From Bacillota bacterium (GTDB lineage Bacteria > Bacillota > Clostridia > Peptostreptococcales > Anaerovoracaceae): 64,000 nt of DNA. A program made the position numbers and the translations under genes. The DNA is taken from contig JAFUCA010000009.1 of assembly GCA_017459895.1 (NCBI GenBank), forward strand, positions 30,528-94,527. The letters are read 5' to 3'. Below the pieces are notes generated by a model. It did no database searches and was not told where the DNA came from. It was given only the letters and a program-made list of their open reading frames with translations. The stretch's first letter is position 1, and every line of letters starts with the position of its first letter. Positions 33,940 through 42,633 of the stretch are shown in pieces.

Positions 33940-35409
33940 TTAATAATCCATTCCTTCATATTCCCGCCGCAGTTCCGCGATCCGGTGGGCGCAGGAGACG
34001 TCCGGAACCCGGATCCGGCTGATCAGGACGAAGACCAGGCCGTTGAAGAGCAGACCGATCAGCCCGCAGATGCTGCTGTCCAGGCCCGTCAGAAGGAGCA
34101 GTCCGATGAATACGGCCTCCCCGGACAGGATCCCCGCCTGGGCCGCTTCCGAGGAAGACCTGGGCCACAGCAGCGCTCCCACCACCGGAACGATCAGCTG
34201 CGCCATCCCCGCCATCCCGAGTACCGCCAGATCGAATACGCCGCCCTGAACCAACACCATCAGCGCATAAGAAACAATACAGATCAGAAGAATCGTCCAC
34301 CGGGTGCGCATGACCAGGCGCCGGTCCGGCAGCCTGCGTCCCCTTCTCCGGCGGTACACGTCCAGGGTGAACACCGCCGCCAGGGCGTGAACCTGGGAGT
34401 TGGCTGTGGAGAAGATGGCAGCAAAGATCCCCGCCGTAACGAACATCTGGAAGAAGGGATGGGCTTCCTTCTGCAAAAGCTGGATGACCAGAGCCGAAGG
34501 GTCCTCCGCGTCCGGAGCCAGAACGATCCCCGCGCTTCCGGACAGAAGCGTTCCGACGCAGATGATCGAAGAGATCCCCAGCAGAAGCGGCAGGATCGTG
34601 AAATTGCCGGCGCTGCCGGAGGCATAGTTTCGGATCCAGACCTGGGGCCCCATGAAGGCCCCCACCGGAACGATCACAAACAGGGCGACCCACATGGCAA
34701 GCCTCTGCGGCTCCTCCTGCCGCGAAATGGAAACATTCTGGGGATCCATCTCCGCGACCAGCCGGAACACCTCCCCGGCGCCCCCTGCCGTATGAGCGAG
34801 AAACAGACCGGTGCTGATCATGGAAATGACGATCAGACACCCGTAGAACATATCCGTCATCGCGACCGCCCGCAGTCCGCCTTCCCAGAGGTAGATCACC
34901 AGGATCGCGAAGAAGATGATCCCTCCCATGACCGGAGAGATCCGGCCGCCGGTGCTGACCTGGATCACGATCACCGCTCCGGCGATCTGCGCCTGCAGAT
35001 ACAGCATCGTGCAGATCAGGGTGATCGTCGTTACGATGACGCACAGGCGCTCGGACCCGTAGATGCCGCGGAAGAAATCAGTCCCGGTCATGAAGCCCCG
35101 GGTCTTCCCGTAATGCCAGATCCGGCGTCCCAGCACGAGGAACAGCACCGCGAACAGCATATCCCATCCCACCGTCGTCATGTAGATCGGACCCTCTTCA
35201 AAAAAATAACCGATCCCGCCCATGAAGGCAAAGGCGCTCATCCATGTGGAGAACACCGTCGCGTACATAGGAAGCAGCTTCATCCTCCGTCCCTGAAGGA
35301 TGAAGTCCTCCAGACTCCCGGAGGACATGTTTCTGGCCTTCTCTCCCAGAAGCAGCGGGATGAAGGCAAACACGCTGATGATCAGCAGGTCGATCGCATT
35401 GGTAACCAT
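33940..35409 (-). CDS. Sodium:solute symporter (SSS family)
   Basis: A 489-residue protein with about 13 helices. It shows SSSF features: FSTWMSAFAFMGGIGYFFEEG, FGTDFF-like TGTDFFRGIYG, WEGGLRAVAMTDMFYGCLI, and AAIFSTANSQVHALAAVFTLDVYRR in the helix 8-9 region. The substrate is unknown. The start at 35409 has no Shine-Dalgarno and TAGAAT ends 6 nt upstream, so it may be leaderless. It is divergent from a two-component system. Confidence 0.9.
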   Translation of the reverse strand: MVTNAIDLLIISVFAFIPLLLGEKARNMSSGSLEDFILQGRRMKLLPMYATVFSTWMSAFAFMGGIGYFFEEGPIYMTTVGWDMLFAVLFLVLGRRIWHYGKTRGFMTGTDFFRGIYGSERLCVIVTTITLICTMLYLQAQIAGAVIVIQVSTGGRISPVMGGIIFFAILVIYLWEGGLRAVAMTDMFYGCLIVISMISTGLFLAHTAGGAGEVFRLVAEMDPQNVSISRQEEPQRLAMWVALFVIVPVGAFMGPQVWIRNYASGSAGNFTILPLLLGISSIICVGTLLSGSAGIVLAPDAEDPSALVIQLLQKEAHPFFQMFVTAGIFAAIFSTANSQVHALAAVFTLDVYRRRRGRRLPDRRLVMRTRWTILLICIVSYALMVLVQGGVFDLAVLGMAGMAQLIVPVVGALLWPRSSSEAAQAGILSGEAVFIGLLLLTGLDSSICGLIGLLFNGLVFVLISRIRVPDVSCAHRIAELRREYEGMDY

Positions 35410-35415
35410 AAATTG

Positions 35416-35421
35416 ATTCTA
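35416..35421 (-). promoter_or_regulatory. -10 element directly before the SSS start codon
   Basis: TAGAAT on the minus strand, 6 nt before the ATG at 35409. No good -35 is seen at 17 bp. Confidence 0.4.
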
Positions 35422-35505
35422 TCATACAACCTGCATTTCGTGTATAATTTACTTAGTTTAAATACTTTTAGAACACAAATCTTGTTTTTTGAACCCACGG
35501 AGCGG

Positions 35506-37221
35506 ATGGCGATGACGACGGCTGCAATCACTGCATATTCCATACTAATGCTGATGCTCTCTCTCCTGTACTTCTGCATTTTTCTTCGGAATCGGGAGCG
35601 GTTCATGCTGCTGTGGGGAATCGCCTGGATCGCCTATACCGTCAGCCTCGTCATACTCCTTGCGGGGATCCGTACGGAGAGCGAACTGTTTCTGCAGCTG
35701 CGGGAGGTGGCGGACGTGGCAAACCTTCTCCTGCTGCTGTTCGGCTCGTATCACTTCACCCAGCGCAGGACCCCCTCCTACTGGTTCCGGTTCTCCCTGT
35801 ACATACTGCTGCTGGCCCTGATCTTCATGATCTACCGGTTTCAGCTGCTTTCCTATTATCTGCCCATTTCCATCTTTCAGACCATCATCGCGGTCTTCAT
35901 CTGCGTCAACATTGCCAGGACCCGGGAGATCTCCGCTGTCGAAGCCAGGATCTCGGGCCTTGTCTTCCTGCTGTGGGGACTCCTGAAAGCCACGCTGCCG
36001 GTGGTGGTACTGTTTTATCCCCTCAGCGAGGCGTATCTCGTCCTGGCAGAGGTGCTGTTTTCGATCCTTGTAAACTTCTGCATCCTGACCATGTACATTC
36101 CCTACTCCCGGACGCGGACCACTCTGACCGACAGTCTCTATCGATCTATCGTGGAGCATTCCCGCGGAGCGGTCTTCTATTATCAGTTCAAGCCGGAGCC
36201 GCTGTTCTCCTACGTCTCCCCTTCGATCCGGGAGCTGACCGGATATTCTCCGGAGGAGTTCCGGATGGATCCGCGGCTGCTGTTTACCATGACCGCGAAG
36301 CCTTTCGCCGAGGACATCCGGGATCTGTTCGAGAACCGGCTGAAACGGGATGAATACCCCGCGCTGGAGCTGTTCCGCAAGGACGGCGAGAAATTCTGGT
36401 GTGAGTTCAGCTGCACCTTCCTCCGGGACGAAGAAGGCGAACCGACGGGCATGATCGGCTCCATGCGGGATGTGACCAATCTGAAGACCGAGGAGGTGGA
36501 GAAGGTCAATGATATCCGGCGCAGGAACATCCTTCTGTCGTATATCTCTCATGAGCTGCGCACGCCGATCACCTCCATCGCCGGGTATCTGACGGCGATT
36601 CAAGACGGGATCATGAGCAGCGACGAAGAGAAGCAGGAAGCGATGGAGATCATCACCGATAAGACGATGACACTGAAAAAGCTGATCGATGATCTGGATC
36701 AGCTGGCGAAGTTCGAAACCAACCAGTTCACGTTCAATTTCGAATCCTGTGATCTGGGTGCGGTGATCGATTCCCTGATCAGCCGCAACGTGCCCGATCT
36801 CGAACAGGATGGATTCATCGTCACCATCGAGCAAAATCTGGAGCATCCGGAGGATTACCGCGTCGTTATCGATCCGGACCGGATCAATCAGGTCCTCTCC
36901 AACCTTCTGAATAACGCTGTGAAGTACTCCGGGGACAGCCGCCGGATCCATCTGAAATTCACCCTGGACGAACGGAAAGACTATTTCATTGTCTTTGTCC
37001 GCGACGAGGGGATCGGCATTCCGGAGGAACAGATCTCACATGTATTCGACAGATTCTTCCGGGTGGGGTATAATGGGAGCATCACCACAGAAGGCCGGGG
37101 ACTGGGCCTGACCCTGAGCAAGGAGATCATCGAGGCCCATCAGGGCGAGATCTACGTAGAAAGCGCGCGCGGCAAGGGGAGCACTTTTTCTTTCATGATC
37201 CCGCTGTATAAGGAGGAGTGA
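35506..37221 (+). CDS. 7TM-type membrane sensor histidine kinase with PAS domain
   Basis: A 571-residue kinase. Residues 1-210 hold about seven membrane helices with no recognisable extracellular domain. A PAS domain follows (about 220-335: YVSPSIRELTGYSPEEFRMDP to GMIGSMRDVTNLK), then HisKA (SYISHELRTPITSIAGYL) and HATPase (NNAVKYSGDS, DEGIGIPEEQISHVFDRFFR, GRGLGLTLSKEI). The start at 35506 follows GGAG with only 3 nt; the ATG at 35512 has better spacing (9 nt) and is an alternative. TATAAT at 35443-35448 is a likely -10. It is coupled to the response regulator 3 nt downstream. Confidence 0.9.
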   Translation: MAMTTAAITAYSILMLMLSLLYFCIFLRNRERFMLLWGIAWIAYTVSLVILLAGIRTESELFLQLREVADVANLLLLLFGSYHFTQRRTPSYWFRFSLYILLLALIFMIYRFQLLSYYLPISIFQTIIAVFICVNIARTREISAVEARISGLVFLLWGLLKATLPVVVLFYPLSEAYLVLAEVLFSILVNFCILTMYIPYSRTRTTLTDSLYRSIVEHSRGAVFYYQFKPEPLFSYVSPSIRELTGYSPEEFRMDPRLLFTMTAKPFAEDIRDLFENRLKRDEYPALELFRKDGEKFWCEFSCTFLRDEEGEPTGMIGSMRDVTNLKTEEVEKVNDIRRRNILLSYISHELRTPITSIAGYLTAIQDGIMSSDEEKQEAMEIITDKTMTLKKLIDDLDQLAKFETNQFTFNFESCDLGAVIDSLISRNVPDLEQDGFIVTIEQNLEHPEDYRVVIDPDRINQVLSNLLNNAVKYSGDSRRIHLKFTLDERKDYFIVFVRDEGIGIPEEQISHVFDRFFRVGYNGSITTEGRGLGLTLSKEIIEAHQGEIYVESARGKGSTFSFMIPLYKEE

Positions 37222-37224
37222 CCC

Positions 37225-37938
37225 ATGGCAAACGAAAAAATACTGGTCGTCGATGACGACAGCGCGATCAACAAGCTGGTCTGTTCCTATCTCGAGAAGG
37301 AAAGCTACATTCCGCTTCCGGCGCACACCGGCGCGGAAGCGATGTCGATCGTCATCAATCAGAATCCGCATCTCATCATTCTGGACGTGATGCTGCCGGA
37401 CACGGAAGGCACTGCCCTTTCTCTGGACATCCGCAAGTATTCCAATGCTCCGATCCTGTTTCTCAGCGCGAAGACACAGGAGATCGACAAGATCATAGCC
37501 CTGTCCGCCGGCGGCGATGACTATATCACCAAACCCTTCATGCCCGGAGAGCTGATTGCCCGGATCAAGGCCCATCTGCGCCGGCAGAACACTCTGTACG
37601 CCCAGTCCCGGGCAGCTTCGCAGATCCTGGAAGCCGGAGATATGAAGCTGGACCTGGAATCCCACGAGTGCCACATCCGGGGAAATGAAGTGAATCTCAC
37701 CTCCAAGGAATTCGATATCCTGAAGCTTCTGATCGAGCATCCCCGCAAGGTCTTCCCCGCGGCGCAGATCTTCGAATCCGTCTGGAAGACCAGCTGCATG
37801 GAGAACGACTCGAAGACCGTCATGGTCTATATCAGCACGCTGCGAAAAAAACTCGAACCGTACGATGACAGTCCGAGCTATATCACGAGTGTGCGCGGCG
37901 TGGGCTATAAGTTCAATCAGACCCTGCTGGAGGACTGA
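37225..37938 (+). CDS. OmpR/PhoB-family response regulator
   Basis: A 237-residue regulator with receiver (D10-D12 acidic cluster, phosphoacceptor D54 in ILDVMLPD, K103 in YITKPF) and winged-helix domain (VNLTSKEFDILKLLIEHPRKVFPAAQIFESVW, SVRGVGYKF). Partner of the adjacent 7TM kinase. Likely targets are the divergent symporter gene and perhaps the TRAP genes beyond it; this is inference from position. Its 3' end overlaps the convergent small membrane protein gene by 26 bp. Confidence 0.93.
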   Translation: MANEKILVVDDDSAINKLVCSYLEKESYIPLPAHTGAEAMSIVINQNPHLIILDVMLPDTEGTALSLDIRKYSNAPILFLSAKTQEIDKIIALSAGGDDYITKPFMPGELIARIKAHLRRQNTLYAQSRAASQILEAGDMKLDLESHECHIRGNEVNLTSKEFDILKLLIEHPRKVFPAAQIFESVWKTSCMENDSKTVMVYISTLRKKLEPYDDSPSYITSVRGVGYKFNQTLLED

Positions 37939-38173
37939 CCGGTCCCTTCAGCGGGTGCTTGCCCCAGCCGGTCCGGCAGGCATAGAGCAGCACCAGGCAC
38001 ATGTAAATCCACCCGCAGAGGACATATCCGTACAGGAACGGAAGCCCGAAAATGAACGGGGTCACCCTGTCGCATACGAACAGGATTCCCGGAAACTCCA
38101 GCGCGCAGAAACCGAAGATGAGCAGCGCCGCGATGAGTATTCGTCTTTGTTTTTTTGTCATGTTCTTCATCAT
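37913..38173 (-). CDS. Small two-helix membrane protein, DUF3311-like
   Basis: An 86-residue protein with two membrane helices; the second is preceded by FIFGLPFLYGYVLCGWIYM. This short pattern is like DUF3311 proteins, which commonly sit beside sodium:solute symporters. Here the symporter gene is 2.5 kb away, across a two-component system. The start overlaps the metF stop (ATGA), so it is cotranslated with metF. Similarity is from memory and moderate. Confidence 0.65.
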   Translation of the reverse strand: MMKNMTKKQRRILIAALLIFGFCALEFPGILFVCDRVTPFIFGLPFLYGYVLCGWIYMCLVLLYACRTGWGKHPLKGPVSPPAGSD

Positions 38174-39036
38174 AACAGGTCCCGGATCCCCTCCCACACC
38201 CGGATGGCGACGTTAGGGTCATTCATGGTATACAGGTGGATTCCGTCGACGCCGTGCTCGATCAGATCCCGGATCTGACGGATGGCGTACTGCGTGCCGG
38301 CTTCGTAGAGGCCCTTCGGATCAAACTCATACTGGCTGATCATAGCCGTGAAGTCGTGGGGCAGGCTGGCTCCCGAAAGCTGCACGGTCTTCTCGATCTG
38401 GCTGGCCTTGACGATGGGCATGATCCCCGCGGAGATCGGCACCGTGATGCCGGCGCCGCGGGCCCGGTCAAGGAAGTCATAGAAGGCGCTGTTATCAAAG
38501 AACAGCTGGGTGATCAGCACGCGCACCCCGGCGCCGATCTTGTATTTCAGATTCTGAATATCGCTGTCCAGGCTATCGCTCTGATAATGTCCCTCCGGAT
38601 AGCAGGCTCCCAGAATGTTCAGATCATCCCCGGATGTGCGCTGGATCTCGATGGCCAGCTCGTTGGCGTGCCGGAATTCCCTCCGGATGTCCTCTCCCGG
38701 AACGATGTCGCCCCGCAGCGCCATGACGTTCTCGATGTCCGCGTCCTGAAACCGGCTGATCATCTCCTGCACGTCCTCCCGGGTGGAGTTGACGCAGGTC
38801 AGATGGGCCACCGTCTCGATCCCGTAATTCTTCTTGATGTTCGCGGCGATCTCACAGGTAGAGTTGTCGGCGATGTTTCCTCCGGCGCCGTAGGTGACGC
38901 TGATGAAATCCGGCTCACACTCCGCCAGCTGAGCGACGGTATCGTAGAGGGATTCCCGGTTGGTCTTTCGCTTCGGCGGAAAGATCTCCAGGGAAAACAC
39001 CGGTTTTTTCTGTTTATATATGGCTGGAATTTTCAT
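38170..39036 (-). CDS. metF: 5,10-methylenetetrahydrofolate reductase MetF
   Basis: A 288-residue FAD-dependent TIM-barrel enzyme making methyl-THF, the substrate of MetH. Motifs: SLEIFPPKRKTNRESLYDT, SVTYGAGGNIADNSTCEIA, AHLTCVNSTREDVQEMI, ALRGDIVPGED, TQLFFDNSAFYDFLDRARGAG, SAGIMPI. The regulatory domain of eukaryotic enzymes is absent, as in bacteria. AAGGA lies upstream of the ATG. Confidence 0.96.
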   Translation of the reverse strand: MKIPAIYKQKKPVFSLEIFPPKRKTNRESLYDTVAQLAECEPDFISVTYGAGGNIADNSTCEIAANIKKNYGIETVAHLTCVNSTREDVQEMISRFQDADIENVMALRGDIVPGEDIRREFRHANELAIEIQRTSGDDLNILGACYPEGHYQSDSLDSDIQNLKYKIGAGVRVLITQLFFDNSAFYDFLDRARGAGITVPISAGIMPIVKASQIEKTVQLSGASLPHDFTAMISQYEFDPKGLYEAGTQYAIRQIRDLIEHGVDGIHLYTMNDPNVAIRVWEGIRDLL

Positions 39037-39106
39037 GACTTTCTGTCCTTCCTTCGTTTTGACTTATCTGCTAAATCATACCACTCCGGTAGGTAAATTG
39101 CAATCC

Positions 39107-39118
39107 CCAGCCTTTGCA
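39107..39118 (-). repeat. Interspersed 12-mer TGCAAAGGCTGG (intergenic)
   Basis: Exact copy on the minus strand between metF and the ABC permease gene, a few nt downstream of the permease stop. Confidence 0.7.
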
Positions 39119-39123
39119 CCGGC

Positions 39124-39987
39124 CTACAGAAGGTTCAGCCGTTTCGTCAGCAGCCTCTCGCTCACAACATGGAAGGCCGCCAGCTGGATCGCCTCCGCCA
39201 GGAAGGCCAGGAGAAGCACCAGCTGCGACGGGCCGAAACCGCTGATACCGTCCTCGGTGATGATCGCGGAATGCGCTTCAAACCATAGACCGAGGCTCTC
39301 GCCGATCCCCGAGACCGCGCCCGCGAAGACGATGATCCCTGCCAGGATCGACAGAACGATGGTGATGCCGATGTAGGCGCCGACGGATGAAAGGATCCGG
39401 TGACGTCCCGACAGCTGCCCGATGGAGATCGAGGCGTAGATCTGATAGATGGATTTCAGAATCCCCAGCACCGTCAGGATCAGGAACTCGATCCCGAGCA
39501 AAAGCAGGAGGGGCTCCTGGCCGATGGCCTTCCCGATGTCTGCCAGGCCTTCGAAGATGCCAAACAGGTTCCCCACATTGGCAACCAGCACGATGGAGAT
39601 GATCCCCACCAGAATGCTCCCTGCAACCGCGCAGGTCGCGGTGATGCCCTTCGCCGTGATCAGCTGCCACTCCTTCACCGGCAGCGTGTGCATGAGATAA
39701 CCTTCCTCTCCCAGAAGACCCCGGTAGAAGCGGGCGATGACGATGGCGATGGTCAGGACCACCAGCGCGCTGAACAGCGCGACGTACAGGATCCAGGAGA
39801 CCACATGGACGATCCCGGTAATCACTTCCAGCGCCTGTCCCGAGCTGATCATTTCCTGATAGGAATCCAGGCCGGTCACCTTCAGCAGGATGCACATCAG
39901 CACCGTCATGGCCAGCAGCGCCGCCCAGATCACCACCAGCAGCCGGAAGCTGGATCGGAATTCGAAGTTAACCAATTTTCTCGTCAT
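39124..39987 (-). CDS. ABC transporter membrane subunit
   Basis: A 287-residue protein with about six membrane helices. It starts MTRKLVNFEFRSSFRLLVVIW and is of the ABC-2/YtrC-like type without clear catalytic motifs. The start overlaps the end of the ATPase gene by 20 bp and has GGGGG 9 nt upstream. Together with the ATPase and the GntR gene it forms a YtrA-type operon; homologous systems respond to cell-envelope antibiotics in Bacilli. Confidence 0.83.
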   Translation of the reverse strand: MTRKLVNFEFRSSFRLLVVIWAALLAMTVLMCILLKVTGLDSYQEMISSGQALEVITGIVHVVSWILYVALFSALVVLTIAIVIARFYRGLLGEEGYLMHTLPVKEWQLITAKGITATCAVAGSILVGIISIVLVANVGNLFGIFEGLADIGKAIGQEPLLLLLGIEFLILTVLGILKSIYQIYASISIGQLSGRHRILSSVGAYIGITIVLSILAGIIVFAGAVSGIGESLGLWFEAHSAIITEDGISGFGPSQLVLLLAFLAEAIQLAAFHVVSERLLTKRLNLL

Positions 39988-40726
39988 AATGCCACACCCC
40001 CTCATTCTGTGCTGCCATCGGGATCATCCGGAAGTCGTCTTTGAAGACTTCGTCGATGGATTTGCCCTCCTTCATGCGGATATCGTCCACCGCTTCATGG
40101 CGGATCACCTTGCCGTTTCTGAGAAATACCACCTCATCCAGGATCTTCTCAATGTCGGAGATCAGGTGGGTCGACAGCAGGATCGTTCCCTCTTCGTTGT
40201 AATTGTTTATGATCGTATTCAGGATGTAGTCCCTGGCTGCCGGATCGACTCCCGCGATGGGCTCGTCCAGAAGATACAGCTGCGCCTTGCGGCTCATCAC
40301 CAGGATCAGCTGCATTTTTTCCTTGGTGCCCTTGGACATTTCCTTGAGACGGTCGGTTCTGCGGATCCCCAGGGACGCGCACATCGCCTCCGCCTTCGGC
40401 CGGTCAAAATCCGCGTAGAATCCCGCGAACAAATCCAGAAGGTCACTGACCCGCATCCAGTCCGCGAAGTAATTCCGGTCCGGCAGATAGCTGATCTGGG
40501 ACTTCGTGTACGGTCCCGGGGCCTCCCCATCGATTATCACGGTGCCGCCGTTTGGCCGGATCAGTCCGTTGATCAGCTTGATCAGCGTTGTCTTGCCGCT
40601 GCCGTTCGGTCCGAGCAGGCCGATGATCCTCCCCCGTCCCAGGGTCAGCTCGATCCGGTCCAGAGCCGTCTTGCCAGGGAAGATCTTCGTCAGCTCCCTG
40701 CATTCTACCAATGAATTTGTTTTCAT
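39968..40726 (-). CDS. ABC transporter ATP-binding protein
   Basis: A 252-residue ATPase with Walker A GPNGSGKTTLIKLI (about 38-51), the signature MSKGTKEKMQL (a variant of LSGGQ as seen in YtrB-like ATPases), Walker B YLLDEPIAGVDP, and the H-loop STHLISD. The signature variation is a feature of this antibiotic/bacitracin-type clade. It is coupled to the GntR gene upstream (ATGA). Confidence 0.93.
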   Translation of the reverse strand: MKTNSLVECRELTKIFPGKTALDRIELTLGRGRIIGLLGPNGSGKTTLIKLINGLIRPNGGTVIIDGEAPGPYTKSQISYLPDRNYFADWMRVSDLLDLFAGFYADFDRPKAEAMCASLGIRRTDRLKEMSKGTKEKMQLILVMSRKAQLYLLDEPIAGVDPAARDYILNTIINNYNEEGTILLSTHLISDIEKILDEVVFLRNGKVIRHEAVDDIRMKEGKSIDEVFKDDFRMIPMAAQNEGVWHYDEKIG

Positions 40727-41127
40727 CTATCTGATTCCCCTTTCTCTTTGTCATCCGCGGCCGGCACCTCGCCCTTCATCCGGGAAATGATCCCGATCAC
40801 CTCCGCGGCGCTGATGCCCAGCGATTCCATTTCTGCGACCAGCGTTTCGATCTTCTCCTTCGCGATCCTTCCCCTGACGGATCGGATCAGATCCCGGTCG
40901 GTGGTTACGGTTCTTCCGGCGGTTCGGTTGGTTATGACCAGGCCTTCCGCCTCCAGCTCCGACAGCGCCCGCTGCATCGTATTCCGATTGACCTTCGCGT
41001 CCTCCGCCAGTTCCCTGACCGTCGGAAACGGTTCGCCCATCGGAAACCTTCCCGCGGCGATCTCGGCCATCAGCCGTTCTTTGATCTGCGGCCAGATCGG
41101 TCTGCCGTCATCCAGGTTCCATTCCAT
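40723..41127 (-). CDS. GntR-family repressor, YtrA subfamily
   Basis: A 134-residue regulator: N-terminal winged helix (RPIWPQIKERLMAEIAAGRFPMGEPFPTVRELAEDAKVNRNTMQRALSELEAEGLV) and a short two-helix C-terminal region, as in YtrA rather than the larger FadR or HutC types. The start at 41127 has GGGGAG 4 nt upstream. It leads the ABC operon, and a 34-bp palindrome sits over its promoter, so it probably represses its own operon. Confidence 0.92.
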   Translation of the reverse strand: MEWNLDDGRPIWPQIKERLMAEIAAGRFPMGEPFPTVRELAEDAKVNRNTMQRALSELEAEGLVITNRTAGRTVTTDRDLIRSVRGRIAKEKIETLVAEMESLGISAAEVIGIISRMKGEVPAADDKEKGESDR

Positions 41128-41153
41128 TATCTCTCCCCTTTCCTTTTTTACGC

Positions 41154-41214
41154 GTATTATTGTCTTAAGCACTTAGGACAATAATACAATACTGCGCCCC
41201 GAACGAATTGTCAA
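41154..41214 (-). promoter_or_regulatory. Promoter and 34-bp palindromic operator of the GntR-ABC operon
   Basis: On the minus strand TTGACA (41209-41214), 17 bp, TATTGT (41186-41191). Arms GTATTATTGTC (41154-41164) and GACAATAATAC (41177-41187) are perfect 11-bp inverted repeats, with a near-symmetrical centre, lying over and just past the -10. This is the expected place for a YtrA-type repressor site. Confidence 0.8.
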
Positions 41215-41232
41215 GGGGGTTTGTCAAAAAAG

Positions 41233-41799
41233 TCACTTCCGGGAATCGAGCCTTGCCAGTCCCTCCTCGATCTCTGTCCTGGCGATCCCGAACCGGTTGA
41301 GGCGCTGAAGGAAAGTTTTCGCCGTCGCATGGCCGATCCCCAGCTCCTTACCCAGCGCCCGCCGCCGCTGCCCCGCCCCGGGCATGCCCTCCAGGCCCCA
41401 GGCAAACAGATCGGCCGCCGTGAAGGTCTCCGGCTGCGCTTCGCCGACTTCCCCAGCTTCACCGCGCACCTTCGAAAGAGCTCTTCGGATGGCCTCGGCA
41501 GAAGCGTTTTCGATGCCGATGTCTCCAGCCTTTGCAGCCTCCGTCTGATCCAGGAACGCCTCCTTCGCCCGGGGAAACCGCTCCATGATCCTGCGGCGGA
41601 TCTGCTCACCGGCCGTATCCGGATCGGTAAAAACGATGATGCCTTTGGTCTCACAGGCCCGTTCGATCAGGTCCCAGGTCTCCTGCCGGATTCCGAACCC
41701 GTGGGTCTCGATGGTCACCGCGTCCACCGCCTGCCGGATCGCCGCCGTATCGTCCCGGCCCTCCACAACAATGATCTCTTCTATCTTAGGTAACTGCAT
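41233..41799 (-). CDS. rnmV: Ribonuclease M5 (5S rRNA maturation)
   Basis: A 188-residue Toprim nuclease. The N-terminus IEEIIVVEGRDDTAAIRQAVDA holds the catalytic Glu, and IIVFTDPDTAGEQIRRRI holds the DxD acidic pair. The C-terminal domain ends with GHATAKTFLQRLNRFGIARTEIEEGL, as in Firmicute RNase M5. GAGGAAA precedes the ATG. The linker (AAKAGDIG) is encoded partly by an interspersed 12-mer. Confidence 0.94.
   Translation of the reverse strand: MQLPKIEEIIVVEGRDDTAAIRQAVDAVTIETHGFGIRQETWDLIERACETKGIIVFTDPDTAGEQIRRRIMERFPRAKEAFLDQTEAAKAGDIGIENASAEAIRRALSKVRGEAGEVGEAQPETFTAADLFAWGLEGMPGAGQRRRALGKELGIGHATAKTFLQRLNRFGIARTEIEEGLARLDSRK
41525..41536 (-). repeat. Interspersed 12-mer TGCAAAGGCTGG in rnmV
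   Basis: Exact copy on the coding strand of rnmV, between the Toprim domain and the C-terminal domain, read as AKAG. Confidence 0.65.
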
Positions 41800-41859
41800 A
41801 TTTTCCTCGTTTCTGTGCTATACTGGTATCAGCTATTATATCATCATCGGAGGTCCGCC

Positions 41860-42543
41860 ATGAAACCATTCCATCAATATTTCGATCACACATTACTGAA
41901 GCCGGACGCGACGGAAGTCCAGATCATGCACGTCCTCAGCGAGGCCGCCCGCTACGGGTTCGCTGCCGTATGCGTCAACGGCAGCTTTGTCCGGGCCGCG
42001 GCGGAGTATCTGCAGGAGGTTGACGTGAAGGTCGCGTCGGTCGTGGGCTTTCCCCTCGGCGCTTCCACCAGCGATGCAAAGGCTGGAGAAACGCGGATCG
42101 CCATCGCGGACGGGGCGGACGAGATCGATATGGTCCTCAATATCGGCGCCGTCAAGGACGGCCGCTGGGATTATATCCGCTATGAGATCCACCTTCTCGC
42201 CCAGATCTGTCATGAGGCCCGAGCCAAGGACGGCGGGCCGGTCCTGCTGAAGGTGATCCTGGAAACCTGCCTTCTGACCGATGACGAGATCATTCTGGCC
42301 TGCCAGATGGTGAAAAAGGCCGGCGCCGATTTCGTGAAAACCTCCACCGGATTTTCTTCCGGCGGCGCTACGGTCCGCCACGTGCAGCTGATGCGCCGCA
42401 CCGTCGGGGATGCCCTGCAGGTCAAAGCCTCCGGCGGGATCCGCACCCTGGCGGATGCCCGCGCCATGATCGAAGCCGGCGCCGACCGTCTGGGATGCAG
42501 CGCCTCCGCCGCGATCATGGAGGAGTACGCGGCGGCGGAATAA
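41860..42543 (+). CDS. deoC: Deoxyribose-phosphate aldolase DeoC
   Basis: A 227-residue class I aldolase cleaving 2-deoxyribose 5-phosphate to glyceraldehyde 3-phosphate and acetaldehyde. Motifs: FDHTLLKPDAT, VVGFPLGA, EIDMVLNIGAVKDG, LKVILETCLLTDDE, ADFVKTSTGFSSGGAT (Schiff-base Lys) and VKASGGIRT. GGAGG lies 6 nt before the ATG at 41860. Divergent from rnmV. Confidence 0.96.
   Translation: MKPFHQYFDHTLLKPDATEVQIMHVLSEAARYGFAAVCVNGSFVRAAAEYLQEVDVKVASVVGFPLGASTSDAKAGETRIAIADGADEIDMVLNIGAVKDGRWDYIRYEIHLLAQICHEARAKDGGPVLLKVILETCLLTDDEIILACQMVKKAGADFVKTSTGFSSGGATVRHVQLMRRTVGDALQVKASGGIRTLADARAMIEAGADRLGCSASAAIMEEYAAAE
42075..42086 (+). repeat. Interspersed 12-mer TGCAAAGGCTGG in deoC
   Basis: Exact copy on the coding strand, read as DAKAGE just after the VVGFPLGAS motif. 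Confidence 0.65.
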
Positions 42544-42560
42544 ACCGGCCAGAATTTTAA

Positions 42561-42598
42561 AATCCGCAGGGTAGTATAAACGTACCACCCTGCGGATT
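42561..42598. terminator. Hairpin between deoC and thrH, repeated GCAGGGTAGTA family
   Basis: AATCCGCAGGGT (42561-42572) and ACCCTGCGGATT (42587-42598) form a perfect 12-bp stem. The core GCAGGGTAGTA is shared with the hairpins at 52254 and 52305. It lies between convergent genes and probably terminates both. Confidence 0.8.
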
Positions 42599-42633
42599 AT
42601 GTATTTCCTATATTCGGAAGAAACGCCGAAGCC

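Noticed and set aside
33901-35505. Very long plus-strand frame fused to the 7TM kinase
   Set aside because: The first 535 codons mirror the antisense symporter gene and have the charged, Gln/Arg/Asp-rich composition of a shadow frame. The kinase starts at 35506.
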